A stretch of DNA of 64,000 bases from Mugil cephalus (lineage: Eukaryota > Chordata > Actinopteri > Mugiliformes > Mugilidae): positions 24,160,001-24,224,000 of the forward strand of contig NC_061781.1 of assembly GCF_022458985.1 (NCBI RefSeq), in the 5' to 3' direction. Shown here in pieces: positions 11,263 to 22,000 of this stretch. A program made the translations under genes and the position numbers. Position 1 is the first letter of the stretch; every line of letters begins with the position of its first letter. The notes beneath the pieces are model-generated. The model searched no databases. It saw nothing but the letters and a program-made list of their open reading frames with translations, and was not told the DNA's origin.

Positions 11263-12183
11263 ATGGATGCTGGGTTAAATGTGACATATATGACTCTGGA
11301 TGGACATGTGGAGGTTCACAGATACAGATATCTTTATTTTGTGATCATGTTGACTGCATATATTCTGATAATTTGCTGCAATGCCACCATTGCATATCTC
11401 ATTGTTATTCACAGTGACCTCCATGAGCCCATGTACATCTTTATTGCTGCTTTGTTGATCAACTCTATTCTTTTCAGCACAAACCTCTACCCAAAGCTTC
11501 TGATTGACTTCTTATCTGAAAAACAGGTAATCTCTTATCACGCTTGTGTCCTTCAGATATTCATATTTTACACTTTAAGCTTTGCAGAATTTTTATTGCT
11601 GGCAGCCATGTCCTATGACAGATATGTGTCTATATGTAAACCTCTGCAATATCCAATGATCATGAGAAAAACAACAGTCAATATTTTGCTTGCTTTAGCC
11701 TGGCTTGTGCCTGCCTGTCACATTATGGTACCTGTTGTGGTAGTCAGTAGAAATAAGCTCTGTAGATTTAGTCTGAAAGGAATTTTTTGCAACAACTCCG
11801 CTTATGATAGTTTCTGTACAAACTTCACAGCAATGTTTATATTCGGTGTAGTTATTCTATTTGACATTGCGATCTTTCCCATGCTCTTTATAATTTTCAC
11901 ATACACAAGAATATTCATAGTAGCTCACCGGAGTTGTGGAGAAGTCAGGAGGAAGGCTGCACAGACCTGTTTGCCTCACCTGCTGGTTTTAATCAACTAT
12001 TCTTGTTTGGTTGGGTATGATATTATTCTTGCTAGATTGGAGTCGGATGTCCCAAAGATTCCACATTTTATAATGACACTGCAGATTTTGATATATAATC
12101 CTCTCTTCAACCCAATCATATACGGCCTGAAATTGCAGAAAATCTCAAAACACTTGAAAAATTTGAAGTGCAATAAGTCATAG
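11263..12183 (+). CDS. Olfactory receptor, subfamily A (306 aa)
   Basis: Tandem twin of the gene at 802. Landmarks are at the same positions (NVT 6-8, SYDRYVSIC 117-125, KAAQTCLPHL 231-240, NPIIY 283-287). Changes cluster in EL1/TM3 (VISYHACVLQIFIFY) and EL2 (SRNKLCRFSLKG). The C-terminal tail after KHLK differs completely (NLKCNKS), which looks like a local indel that shifted the last codons into a new frame. An upstream in-frame TTG at 11242 is not a likely start. A complete, plausible functional receptor. Confidence 0.95.
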   Translation: MDAGLNVTYMTLDGHVEVHRYRYLYFVIMLTAYILIICCNATIAYLIVIHSDLHEPMYIFIAALLINSILFSTNLYPKLLIDFLSEKQVISYHACVLQIFIFYTLSFAEFLLLAAMSYDRYVSICKPLQYPMIMRKTTVNILLALAWLVPACHIMVPVVVVSRNKLCRFSLKGIFCNNSAYDSFCTNFTAMFIFGVVILFDIAIFPMLFIIFTYTRIFIVAHRSCGEVRRKAAQTCLPHLLVLINYSCLVGYDIILARLESDVPKIPHFIMTLQILIYNPLFNPIIYGLKLQKISKHLKNLKCNKS

Positions 12184-13278
12184 GAAAGAGTTGTGAGGTC
12201 TTGATGTTTAATTCTCTGACTGTATTTAATGTGGGGATTTATTTGACAGTGTAACTCCATGGTAAGTATTGATGAGGATCTGCAGGTATTTAAACATCCC
12301 ATATGTCAGACTTTTTAGTCAGAACAGAAAAGCTTGGCCTTGACCTTCATATTTCAACCATTGTCTCTAATAAAGACATTTTTTTTATTATTATGTTTTC
12401 TTTTTTCCCTTCTGTAACATTACAGTTTCCAATGCATCAGCACGTTACAGGTGATGAAACAATATAAACATCGGGTTTACTCCTGTCTGCATGTTATTGA
12501 GAGCACAGATCACTACTTAAATGACTAATACATCACAAATTATTGCCCAATTTCAGTTTTAATATGACAATATGCTTCTCAATTAATATCTTTTTGTCTG
12601 CCTCTATATTTGTTTGCATTTCTTTGCATTGTATAGTTTCTATTACACAGATGGATGGACTCCAGCAACATCAACACTTTCTGTGATCCAGATATTAATC
12701 ACAGACGCTGTAGTGACACCAGAGTTGCCAGATAAACAATAATTATCATATTTACACGATACTCTCTGGGCCTATACGATATTAAAGGCCAAATGTACAA
12801 AAGATTATCATTTGCCTGAAAATGAATAAAGCAGTAGTCTTAGTCTTAGTAAACTTTATTATCCGCCTGGGGAGCAATTAGTTGTACAGCCAGCAGAAAA
12901 ACAGCACAAAAATGCAGTCAGACACAAAAAATACAGTTTGTGTATGGGCTTATTTAGCATCATTAACCACACCTGAGAAGGTGTGAATAAAAGGACATTT
13001 TCCAAGACGCCACTTTTCAACTGTCTCATCTTTTGCTTTTTGCCATTGTTTTATGAAAGGATCTCTTTATTCTTGAAAATCTGAATGCTGAAAACCAGGA
13101 CATCTAGTGGATAATGAAATGCAGTACATTCAAGACGTGTCTTCTATTGGTTCATGCTTGTATGGGACTTGATTTGCCACGCACATTCCTAATCAACTAC
13201 ATTACATGAATATATACAGGAATCAAACCCTTGCCGTTCTTTAAATGTACCACAAGCCCAAAAGGTGCTGCTCTAATG
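12184..13278. repeat. 3' flank of OR unit, copy 2 of the segmental duplication
   Basis: Matches the flank at 1760-3520 block by block. Around 12935-13010 it retains a GAGAAGGTGTGAATAAAAGG stretch that also begins this window at 8 and is deleted from the copy near 3375. No gene seen. Confidence 0.65.
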
Positions 13279-13999
13279 TGTCATGGTTTGTCTGTCGTGT
13301 ATTTTGTAAATTATGCTTTGTGTTTCCTGTTTTATTTTGCCAAGTTTCTTAGTTTCCTGTCAGTCGTGTTTCCTTGTGATTTTGTCATGTCTGTCTATGT
13401 CATGTTGTGTTTCCTGTTTTATTTTGTTCCTCTTGTTCCATGTTTTTCCATGCCATGTCCATGATTCCTTTTTGATTTTTGGATTTTGGATTTATCTGCC
13501 TCATGCAGCGCCTTTTGTTAATTATTAAATATCTCTTTGTTTGGAGTTCCTGCCTCATCCATTGTCCTGCGTTTGGGTCCTCACCTCTACAACCTCCTCC
13601 AACCTTGACAGAATGACGCAACCAGTAATGGACCCAGCAGACATTTTTTTTTCCTTGTTTGTCCCTTAACTGTTCATTGGTTTCACCTGTGTTGATTGTC
13701 ATTATGTGTTTCACCTGTGTCTTGTTAGCCCTGAGCCCTGTTGTGTATATATAGCCCTGCTTTCCCTTTGTTCCTTGTCGCATCGTTAATGTCTCCACAC
13801 CAGGTTCCATGTCTCCACGTCTTGTTCCATGTGCCATGGTTTTTCCATGCCATGTCCATGATTCCTTTTTGATTTTGAATTTACCTGCCTCGTGCAGTGC
13901 CTTTTGTTAATTATTAAATAACTTTTTGTTTGGAGTTCCTGCCTCATCCATTGTCCTGCGTTTGGGTCCTCACCTCTGCAACCTCCTCCAACCTTGACA
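13279..13999 (+). mobile_element. Gypsy-like LTR retroelement remnant (two LTR-like blocks)
   Basis: A fossil. A TGTCA...TTGACA block at 13279-13610 and a second block ending TTGACA at 13999 share their last 150 bases (GTTAATTATTAAATA, GCGTTTGGGTCCTC). Between them is a very short internal remnant after 13610, like the start of the internal region of such elements. A TATA-like TATATATAG lies in the second block. Broken, with essentially no coding region left. A related LTR is at 57071-57467. It is absent from the paralogous flank near 3660, so it inserted after that duplication or was lost from the other copy. Confidence 0.6.
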
Positions 14000-14539
14000 T
14001 GCTGTAGTTGGACTGTTTTGATTTACATCAACACTATACTCTATGAACCTTCGCTAATTTACACCAATGGTTATGTTACAGCACTTAGATCAACTATATT
14101 AATTTGCTTTTATCGGTTTAGTTGTGTTATAGAATATTTGTACTGAATGCAGCCTTGTCAAACCAAATCTCTCTCCACTCTGTTATTATTTGTTTCAAAG
14201 ACTCAGCTGAAGAGTCAAGACAACCAAACCAGTGATGGGGTTTTGATGCTGAATGAAGCAGTGAAGTAGTTCATACGTCATAAAACGTGTGATTTTATGA
14301 ATGTAACCAAAACTATAGACGCACATATGACTGCACTAAACCAATGTATGGTTTTGAGTCGATTTGTTATTGTTGTTGTTATTATTATGAATAATAACAA
14401 TTATAATCACAGTAGTTACTGAAGACCATTTTTCTTATTTGCCATGTCGGACTGAAACCTATACCCGTCATACATATTGTGCGATGAAACATTCAAATGA
14501 ACACTAGATTCACTTTTTTTTTTGCCAATTTTGCCAAGT
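14000..14539. other. Intergenic; first part duplicated from 3690-3830
   Basis: 14010-14130 continues the duplicated OR 3' flank (CTATGAACCTT, ACACCAATG words shared with 3740-3790). The rest is AT-rich and I see no feature in it. Confidence 0.5.
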
Positions 14540-14860
14540 GACAGCGACTCGGTGGATAGCACTGATGGCTCGGGGCAGCTTGGGCCTTTCCAGGTGGAGT
14601 TTGCATGTTCTCCCTGTGTCTGTGTGGGTTTTTTCCTCATCTCCAAAGACATGCTTGTCAGGCTAATTGGTGACTCTAAATCAACCTAGATGTGAGTGTG
14701 TGTACGAATGGTTGTTCATCTATGTGTTAGCCCTGCGATAGACTGGCGACCTGTCCAGGGTTTACCCCGCCTCTCGCCCAATGTCAACTGGGATAGGCTC
14801 CAGCAACCCCCGCGACACTAGTGAGGATAAGTGGTAGTAGAACATGAGATGAGATGAGAT
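14540..14860 (+). repeat. tRNA-derived SINE-like fish repeat, copy 1
   Basis: Contains the block GTTTGCATGTTCTCCCTGTG, then CCAAAGACATGCTTG, GGTGACTCTAAAT and GACTGGCGACCTGTCCAGGG, ending in a short ATGAG repeat. A second copy is at 57570-57835, where a GGTGGTTAGCGC box resembling a tRNA A box is kept. Family name not assigned. Confidence 0.7.
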
Positions 14861-15456
14861 TTTGCCAAGTAATTCCAAACATTAGTGATGGTCCTCTGAC
14901 ACCCAAGACACCGTCACATGCGTGGTAGCTCATGAACTATCGTAGCAGCCTGACGGAGGGTCCGTCATATGACTAGAAATCACTCAAGTGGTTCAGTTGA
15001 TTCATACCAATCACCTGGTGACCCATCAGGGGATTCCAAGCCCTGGGACATGAGCTATAGTTGTGTCAGTTTGTGCAACTTTCTGGTCCAGACACAGGAG
15101 TCATTGTCATTGACAACATCAGCTGCTCATAATTCAACAATTTGTCATCACCCAGAGTTGCGACATCTGTTTGTACTGAACTTTAACCTTGTCTGATCAG
15201 TTGTTGATTTCTTTTCTTTTTTTTTAAACAGTTAGCAGCACACATCCTACAGCTGGTCAACCATGATTCACCATGGAACATTTAGTTAATTTTTTTTTCT
15301 TATTATTTGTATGTTCAGAATCACAAAAGGGTCACAAGTAGAAATTCTGGCCTTTGTGCTCACATTGTTGTCAAATTATCAGTGGCTTCTATACAACTTT
15401 TTGTCCTTGTGAAACATTGTACCATTAACCTTTTCACCCCATTGCTGACATCAAGC
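14861..15456. other. Intergenic, nothing recognised
   Basis: Unique-looking sequence upstream of the next OR promoter. A poly-T run is near 15215. No coding or repeat family could be supported. Confidence 0.4.
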
Positions 15457-15541
15457 CACCAGAGTACAATGTGTATGCATGTTAGTTGATCTTGGCGGAA
15501 TTTAATAAGCTCCGTGGAGAGTGAGGCAGTCTGATAAAATA
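15457..15541 (+). promoter_or_regulatory. OR promoter module (gene at 15697)
   Basis: CACCAGAG at 15457-15464, TTTAATAAG at 15501-15509 and CAGTCTGATAAAAT at 15527-15540. The homeodomain core is altered (AATAAG rather than AATGAG). A possible splice donor TGCAG|GTAAAT is at 15605/15606. Confidence 0.45.
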
Positions 15542-15696
15542 TAATCCACGCTATAATCCATGCTTCATTTTGGGAAGTCTGAAAGTGAACGCACAACAAG
15601 TGCAGGTAAATATAAATCAAACAAGCCAACAGATTCTATGTATCCAGAGAAGTGTGACTTGTTTTCTAACCATTTTTACTCTTTTACTTTAACTTG

Positions 15697-16638
15697 ATGG
15701 GTGACCAGTTTAATGCAACGTTTATAACGTTTGGTGGCCACGTACAAGTGAACACGTACAGATATCTTTATATTGTTCTCATGTTTACAGTATATATACT
15801 GATTATCTGCTGTAATTCAACTATCATATGCCTTATCTGCATTCATAAAAACCTCCATCAGCCTATGTATATCTTCATTGCAGCTTTGCTACTAAACTCT
15901 GTTTTTTACAGCACGGCTATCTACCCGAAGCTTTTGATGGATTTTTTATCTGAGAAACAAATCATATCTTACTCAGCCTGTCTCTTTCAGTGTTTTTTAT
16001 ATTACTCTTTAAATGGTGCAGAATTCTTACTGCTGGCAGCCATGGCTTATGACAGATATGTGTCTATATGTAAACCTCTGGAATATCCAAGAATAATGAG
16101 GAGAGCAACCATTAATATATTTTTGGTTTTAGCTTGGCTTTTGCCAGCTTGTCAGATTACAGTTCCAGTTGCACTCAGTGCTAAGAGCAAACTGTGTAAC
16201 TACATTTTGAAAGGAATCTTTTGCAACAATGCCATTTACCATCTCCACTGTGTGAGTTCAAGATTATTGTCTGTGTATGGTGTAATTGTTTTGTTAAACG
16301 TTTCTGTATTCCCTGTGCTTTTCATCTTTTTCACCTACGCGAAGATATTCATAATAACCTACCAAAGTCACAGAGAAGTCAAACAGAAAGCTGCACAGAC
16401 CTGTTTACCACACCTGCTGGTTTTGATCAACTTCTCTTTTTTGGTAACATATGATGTTGTTGTAGTAAAACTGGAATCGGATTTTCCAAAAACTGTTCGT
16501 TTAGTAATGACGTTACAAGTGATTTTGTATCATCCCCTCTTTAACCCGATCATATATGGACTAAAAATGAAAGAAATTTCTAAACGCTTAAAAAGGCTGT
16601 TGTGTAGATGCAAACTGAACATAACAAAGAAGAGTTAA
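15697..16638 (+). CDS. Olfactory receptor, subfamily A (313 aa)
   Basis: The most diverged intact subfamily A member here. Start MGDQFNATF with NAT at residues 6-8; LHQPMY replaces LHEPMY before TM2; AYDRYVSIC after TM3 replaces SYDRYVSIC; KAAQTCLPHL begins TM6; NPIIY closes TM7. The C-terminus is longer (KRLLCRCKLNITKKS) and carries two cysteines that could be palmitoylated (inference). An in-frame TTG precedes the ATG. It has no close paralogue in the window, so it is probably an older branch. Confidence 0.95.
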   Translation: MGDQFNATFITFGGHVQVNTYRYLYIVLMFTVYILIICCNSTIICLICIHKNLHQPMYIFIAALLLNSVFYSTAIYPKLLMDFLSEKQIISYSACLFQCFLYYSLNGAEFLLLAAMAYDRYVSICKPLEYPRIMRRATINIFLVLAWLLPACQITVPVALSAKSKLCNYILKGIFCNNAIYHLHCVSSRLLSVYGVIVLLNVSVFPVLFIFFTYAKIFIITYQSHREVKQKAAQTCLPHLLVLINFSFLVTYDVVVVKLESDFPKTVRLVMTLQVILYHPLFNPIIYGLKMKEISKRLKRLLCRCKLNITKKS

Positions 16639-17260
16639 CTTTTGTACATTCATTCTCCTATTTCATTAATGAAAAATGGTCTTTTACTTACTTTCAAAGG
16701 CATTTAGACTCAACTTAAAAGGGTAACACCTTTAGATCATTCATTAAACATGAATCTCACCTTTTTGCAACACACAAAAGTTATTTAAACAAAACAATTT
16801 TACTAGTACTGCAAGTCATATTTCTACTGCTCTGTGTACTTAGGAAACTCAGTGGATTCATATGTCAACATTTTATATTTTCATGGCATGGAAGATCAAA
16901 TGTCTTAATTATGTCTTCTTGAACTCCCAACTGTGAAAATGGAGGTTTGTTTCAATGTATCATATTCTGTCAGTTTTAGCGTTGGTATGTGTCTAAAAAG
17001 TCCTTTCACAATCCTGAAACGTTCTGTGCACTATTGCATATATGAATAAAGTAGTAAAAGTATTTGACTGTCTTCGTGGGAGATGTGTGAACACAGCACT
17101 GAGTCGAAATGCAGTTTAGTATGTAACTAGAAGTGCAATTAGTACCGGTATGCATGTAGATGTAGTAGTATGATACACTATGATATAAATTTTTATGGGC
17201 TTATGGACAATATTTACAAATATACAGGTGAGACCCAGGAAGAAAGTTATGTAAGGGTTA
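16639..17260. other. 3' flank of OR gene, nothing recognised
   Basis: AT-rich sequence with AATAAA near 17045. No repeat family or coding signal could be supported. Confidence 0.4.
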
Positions 17261-17696
17261 GGGTTTCTGTAACACAGCTGTACAGTAAAGAGCATCATCT
17301 GCTTCAACATGCAATGCTCAATCACTACGCATCTGCTGATTTTTGAGGATGGTCAATATTATGGTCAAGTAATTACTTTTCCAATTGGTTCTTGGCATGC
17401 TACGACTAATGTGTTTCATGTTTGCATGATTATTTCTAGTACTGTTATTACTTAGGCTTTTATTGATTATAATTATTATCATAATTATTTTCAGCATTAA
17501 AAGCATGAACACACAGTGTGGAGGTGCACATTTCTTATTTTTTGACTATTGAAATTGAACTATTGACTATTGGGAACACGTTGGGAAGGCCAACAGTGTC
17601 ACCTCACCAGACATATTGCACTCTGTCACCTAAAATTAGCTAAAGTGAAGTACGTCAGTGTTGTTGGAGGGTGAAGACAGCGGACTAGACTCTAGG
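17261..17696. repeat. Segmental duplication block matching 8410-8967
   Basis: Same blocks and order as 8410-8967 with a few indels. It leads into the second copy of the BED-type element. No gene. Confidence 0.65.
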
Positions 17697-18382
17697 GATC
17701 TGGATACCACTGTTTTTCCTTTTGAGCCGATACCAAGACACACCAAGGCTAATATCCCAACATCGATAGCGATATCAATACTTTTAGATGTCTACTTGTA
17801 TATGGGAATGATGACTTTAACAATGAACATTTGTGAATGTAGTTATGAAAAATGTAGTTTATACCTCTGTATAAGAATTAAACAAACTGCCAAATATCAG
17901 ACTTCTCTTTAATCAGAGCAATTAAAGACAATCTGTGCAAATTAACAAATCAACTAGAAAATCTGAGCAAATTACATTAAAAAAGCTCTCTCAAACAAAA
18001 AAAAAAAGAAGAACAGTCAAGAAACAACAGCATGAGGACATGATCAATGCCTATACACCTGTGATGGACATGTAGGGAGAATTTCCCTGAACTCCTCTAA
18101 TCACCTCCTCTAAAATTCACTACGCTCTTCTATGCGGTTCATGTTCAAGTGTTTGTTAAGATTTGTGGCGTTCCCACAATACCTCACAGACTTTTGACAC
18201 AAGTCACATGTTGCTTCTATTGCGTTTGTTTATTTAGAATTGATTACAGATTTGGTGTCATAATTAATATTTCTTGTGAAAGCAGACTTGGTATCGAAAT
18301 TTGGATGTGAAGATCGAGTCTAAAAAACACACGTCCAGATTGGAACTATCAATATTTCCGGATCGATACAAACATCCTCACT
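17697..18382 (-). mobile_element. hAT-type non-autonomous element with BED-finger relic, copy 2
   Basis: Paralogue of 8968-9631, slightly longer (it keeps a stretch with TCTACTTGTATATGGG near 17792). The BED-finger remnant lies on the minus strand around 18130-18205. Ends read TAGGGATCTGGATACC and AACATCCTCA. Confidence 0.6.
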
Positions 18383-18692
18383 GGACACTGTGCTGCTAGA
18401 CATTCAAAAACATGGTCACCTCTTCCACGCTACAGAAAGCAAGGAGATTGGTTTGGCTACGCTCACTCATGCTACTCAGAGAACAGGGGTTACGCAAGTA
18501 ACCTAAAGTTCACTTTCATAGCATCCATTTCATGTCTCACATTAGAGACTCATCTTGGACACATGGTCATAGGAAGAAATACTCAGCACAGAGTAGGCTA
18601 AAAGATCCAGTAACATTAAGCATGTACAGGATGTATGTAAATTGTTATGTTATTGCAAAACTTCAGATTAAAGGTAACCTGGAAAAGTCCAG

Positions 18693-18757
18693 GCCTCCAG
18701 AGTTTGATAGTGTCACGTTAATGAGATCCAGAGAGGGTTAAGCAGTCAGATAAAAAC
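18693..18757 (+). promoter_or_regulatory. OR promoter module (pseudogene at 18872)
   Basis: GCCTCCAGAG at 18693, CGTTAATGAG near 18716-18725 and CAGTCAGATAAAAAC near 18743-18757. Intact although the gene behind it is broken. Confidence 0.5.
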
Positions 18758-18871
18758 CAGGTTATGGTTATTTTTTAGGCCATTTCTAGACTAAGTACTG
18801 ATGACTCAGTGAGGGATGTTTAACTTAATGTCCCCATTTTATTCATTAATATTTAATTTCAGACAACCTTA

Positions 18872-19797
18872 ATGAAGATGGATGGCATATTAAATATAAC
18901 ATATATCACTCTTGATGGGTATGTGGATGTGAACAAGTACAGATATCTTTATTTTGTGATCATGTTTATGTCGTTTATTCTCATAATTTGCTTTAATTCT
19001 ACGATTGTGTGCATCATAGTGATTCATAAAAACCTCCATGAGCCTATGTACGTTTTCATTGCAGCTTTGTTAATCAACTCTCTTATTTTCAGCATCGTGA
19101 TCTTCGAAAGCTTCTGATTGACATGTTATCTGGAAAGCAAATAATAACTTATCAAACCTGTCTCTTTCAGTGGTTTGCAACTTACTCTTTAGGAAGTTCA
19201 GAGTATTTTCTTTTGTCTGCCATGTCCTATGACAGATATGTATCCATATGTAAACCTCTGCAATATCCAATGATCATGAGAAAAACGACTGTCAGCATGT
19301 TTCTTGTTTTATCTTGGCTTCTGCCTGCTTGTCAGATTACAGTGCCTGTTATGCTGAGTGCTAATGCCAAACTGTGTCATTTTACTTTCAAAGGAATCAT
19401 TTGCAACAGCACAGTTTACAAGCTCCACTGTGTCTCTTCCAGGTTATTGCATATATATGGTTTAGTGGCTCTGGTAAATATCATAATTCTTCCTGTACTA
19501 TTCATACTTTTTAAATACACCAGGATTTTTGTAATAACCTATCGAAGTTGTAGAGAAGTGAGGAAAAAAGCTGCACAGACCTGTTTACCTCACCTGTTGG
19601 TTTTAATTCACTTCTCCTGTTTAAGTTTTTTTGATGTGCTTCTGGTTCGGATGGAAAACAGTTTTCCCCAAATTGTACGATTAATAGTGGTATCACAAGC
19701 AATTTTGTGTCATCCGCTATTTAATCCAATTATGTACGGACTTAAAATGAAAGAAATTCATAAACATATCAAGAACTTGTTCAGCAAAAGGGTGTAA
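18872..19797 (+). pseudogene. Olfactory receptor pseudogene, one frameshift
   Basis: Starts MKMDGILNITYITLDG and follows the gene at 22752 closely. At about 19106 one base is missing (TTCGAAAGC where paralogues have TTCCCAAAGC), which shifts the frame after residue 79 and ends it at 19117. The remaining sequence (from 19108 to 19797) is open in the shifted frame and keeps SYDRYVSIC, KAAQTCLPHL and NPIMY. FKY replaces the usual FTY in TM5. The predicted 5' leader donor is also lost (CTAG|ACTAAG at 18790 instead of GT). Two independent defects suggest a true pseudogene, recently silenced. A sequencing error would have to explain both. Confidence 0.85.
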
Positions 19798-20384
19798 TAT
19801 GCAAAGAATTTGAACTCTTCGGACGTTGTTTTGTGAACTTTGTATTAAAAATAATTATTTGTTGTTTAAACACTACACACTAGACGGTGGTAAATGTTTC
19901 TGTCTCACAATGTAATGACAAGTTTAAATGAAAAACATTCATCATTGTTTCTCTGTGTATTATTAACATTTATAGTGGCTGCCAGAAAAGAACATGTCAT
20001 GTGTTTAATAATGAGAACAATGTACTTTTTTGATTTTAAAGTAGTTAAGTAGTTCTACTACAATTGTTACCACTGCTGAATTTTTTGTCTTGGATGATGT
20101 ACCTCGATGATCTTCTAACACTAACAATAAACTAATTGTTACCTTCTCTCTAAAACCATGTTGTACTGTGTGCAATGTGTCTTTTTGTTCCACTTGGGTT
20201 CATTTTTGTTTCTATTTCCTTCTTCACTTCCAACAATGGTTGCTGAAACTTTCACCAAACACAAAAGTGACACAAATGTTTGTTTCTCCCATGTCTCATT
20301 AGTTAACCTTTCCAACCAAACGAACCAATCACTGCTTTTACGCTGTGTGCAGCAAGTAGTTACATTTCTGGGGGAGGTGGACAT
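19798..20384. other. 3' flank of pseudogene, nothing recognised
   Basis: AT-rich. No repeat family or coding signal could be supported before the OR relic that starts near 20385. Confidence 0.4.
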
Positions 20385-20536
20385 GAGCTGTTTGCCTCAC
20401 ACTGTATCATTTGTATTATTCAGTGAATTGCCACTGGCTCATTTACGTTCAAATGAGTCCTCATGTCATAGGATTATTAATGGGATGAATGACCAAATAT
20501 TCCCTATTTGCAATACTCAGTGTATTCTCTGCAGTG

Positions 20537-20614
<78 letters not shown>

Positions 20615-20890
20615 CTTATATTTTTACATTCTCTTACTTATTCTTATTGCCTACATTGCTCTTGGTATTAACACTGGTACACTTTGGGTAGGAGCTGCTG
20701 CTGTAACAAAAAGTAATTTCCCCCTGGGATCAATTAAGTAATTCTGATTTAATTTTGATTCTGATATTCTAAAGATAAAACAGCTCTTGTTTATGGATTA
20801 AAACTCAGTGTGATGATCGTCTTGAAGGTAGACAAAGTGTGCCTTGCATTCAAAATTTATTTAAATATCGCCATGCACATTATCTATTAT
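20385..20890 (+). pseudogene. Subfamily B olfactory receptor relic split by an AT microsatellite
   Basis: 20385-20465 reads LPHTVSFVLFSELPLAHL, matching LPHTVSFVTF and CELSLARY at the TM6 region of the gene at 36505. 20790-20885 matches that gene's end (TTTATGGATTAAAACT for the YGLK codons, then GTCTTGAAGGTAGAC, GCATTCAAA and CACCATGCACATTA-like 3' sequence). The middle is replaced by unrelated sequence including the (TA)n run. Long decayed. Confidence 0.75.
20538..20612. repeat. (TA)n microsatellite
   Basis: About 37 uninterrupted TA units. The long reading frames through it (runs of Ile-Tyr) are artefacts of the repeat. Confidence 0.95.
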
Positions 20891-21184
20891 CAGCAGTTAT
20901 CCAACATTTAAACTGCTGTTGTGGACAAATTATGGCTCTGAATATTTAAAATGTATTGATTAGTTTATCTACTGGATTTTTATAGGAGTATAGCTAACTC
21001 TGGGGACAGACCTGACTGGGGACTAGTAGGCCCTAGTCAATAACTTTGCATGCAAAGGCCATGGCAAAATCTTTACTTTCCCTGCTAAGAGCTGTTCATT
21101 GCCACCTGTAAATGCTAATAATGATGATGCATTGGTTTTATATAGCACTTTATCATTACTTCTGTTACTTCTTAACATCTACAT

Positions 21185-21440
21185 GAATGCACCTTCTTAA
21201 GCATTGTTGCAGACCATGTAAACCCTGTCATGGAAATGGTGGAAATGGTATTCCCCGATGGTTGTGGCCTCATTCAAAAGGATAACGCCCCATACTACAA
21301 AGCGCAAATGGTTGCAGAATGGTTGAAGGGGCACAACAAGCTTGGCCTCCAAATTCCACAGATCTCAGTCCAATCATGCATCCTTGGGATGTGCTCTACA
21401 AACAAGTCTGAGCTATGGATGGATTACAAATTAAATAAAT
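21185..21440 (+). mobile_element. Tc1/mariner transposase relic (QDNAP region)
   Basis: Reads PDGCGLIQKDNAPYYKAQMV near 21247-21310, corresponding to the second catalytic Asp block (usually QQDNAPCH) of Tc1-type transposases, followed by EWLKGHN. Only about 80 codons remain. It belongs to a different Tc1 lineage from the copies at 1-470 and 10200-10925. 20891-21184 shows nothing recognisable. Confidence 0.75.
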
Positions 21441-21464
21441 ATAAGATTAATCAGTCTTGATGGG

Positions 21465-22000
21465 TACGATCACACTTTAAAGTCACTAGCATTGTCAAAT
21501 GCAGAACGAAGATCTAGCAGGAGACAAGTCCATTGTCTGAAGCCCTGAGGAGATGGTTGATAACTTTAACCAGGGCCACTTCTCTACTACGATGAACTCT
21601 AAACTCTGACTGAAACTTTTCAAACAAACCATTATTGTTCAAATGGGCACATAACTGACTGTCAACAACCTTTACTAAAACCTTAGAAATAAAAGGAAGG
21701 TTGGAAATTGGTCTGTAGTTTTGGAAAACATCTGGGTCTAGAGAAGATTTATTAAGTAACAGGAAGACACAATCTACACATTATTTAAATACTGTTATAA
21801 TAACTGAGTTCATGAATTGATCTGGTCTTAATATGGAGGTATTAATGGTAAAAAATTAGTTGGGATGGGATCTAGAAGACAAGTGAATGGTTTAGATGCT
21901 GTAATTATTGAAGTGAGCTCAGAAAGATGTATTGGAGAGAAGAATTCCAAATACAGAAGTTTCTAATGCCACTGTACTTACATTTTGACAGAAGGATGTC
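21465..22000 (-). mobile_element. LINE reverse transcriptase relic (L2/CR1-like)
   Basis: On the minus strand reads LLNKSSLDPDVFQNYRPISN, then LPFISKVLVKVVDSQLCAHL, FEKFQSEFR and VALVKVINHLLRASDNGLVS. This is the fingers/palm start of a CR1/L2-type reverse transcriptase. Downstream parts are missing. Confidence 0.8.

Noticed and set aside
13400-13837. A 145-codon minus-strand open frame
   Set aside because: It runs antisense across LTR-like repeats of low complexity and has no recognisable domain.
14540-14640. A tRNA gene suggested by A-box-like sequence in the SINE-like repeats
   Set aside because: There is no full cloverleaf and no B box; it is a repeat fragment.
19123-19797. Treating the second half of the frameshifted OR as a separate gene
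   Set aside because: It begins after TM2 and lacks TM1-TM2; it is the downstream part of the pseudogene at 18872.
20158-20691. A 177-codon open frame with a long Ile-Tyr run
   Set aside because: It is a translation through the (TA)n microsatellite and an OR relic; three frames stay open for the same reason.
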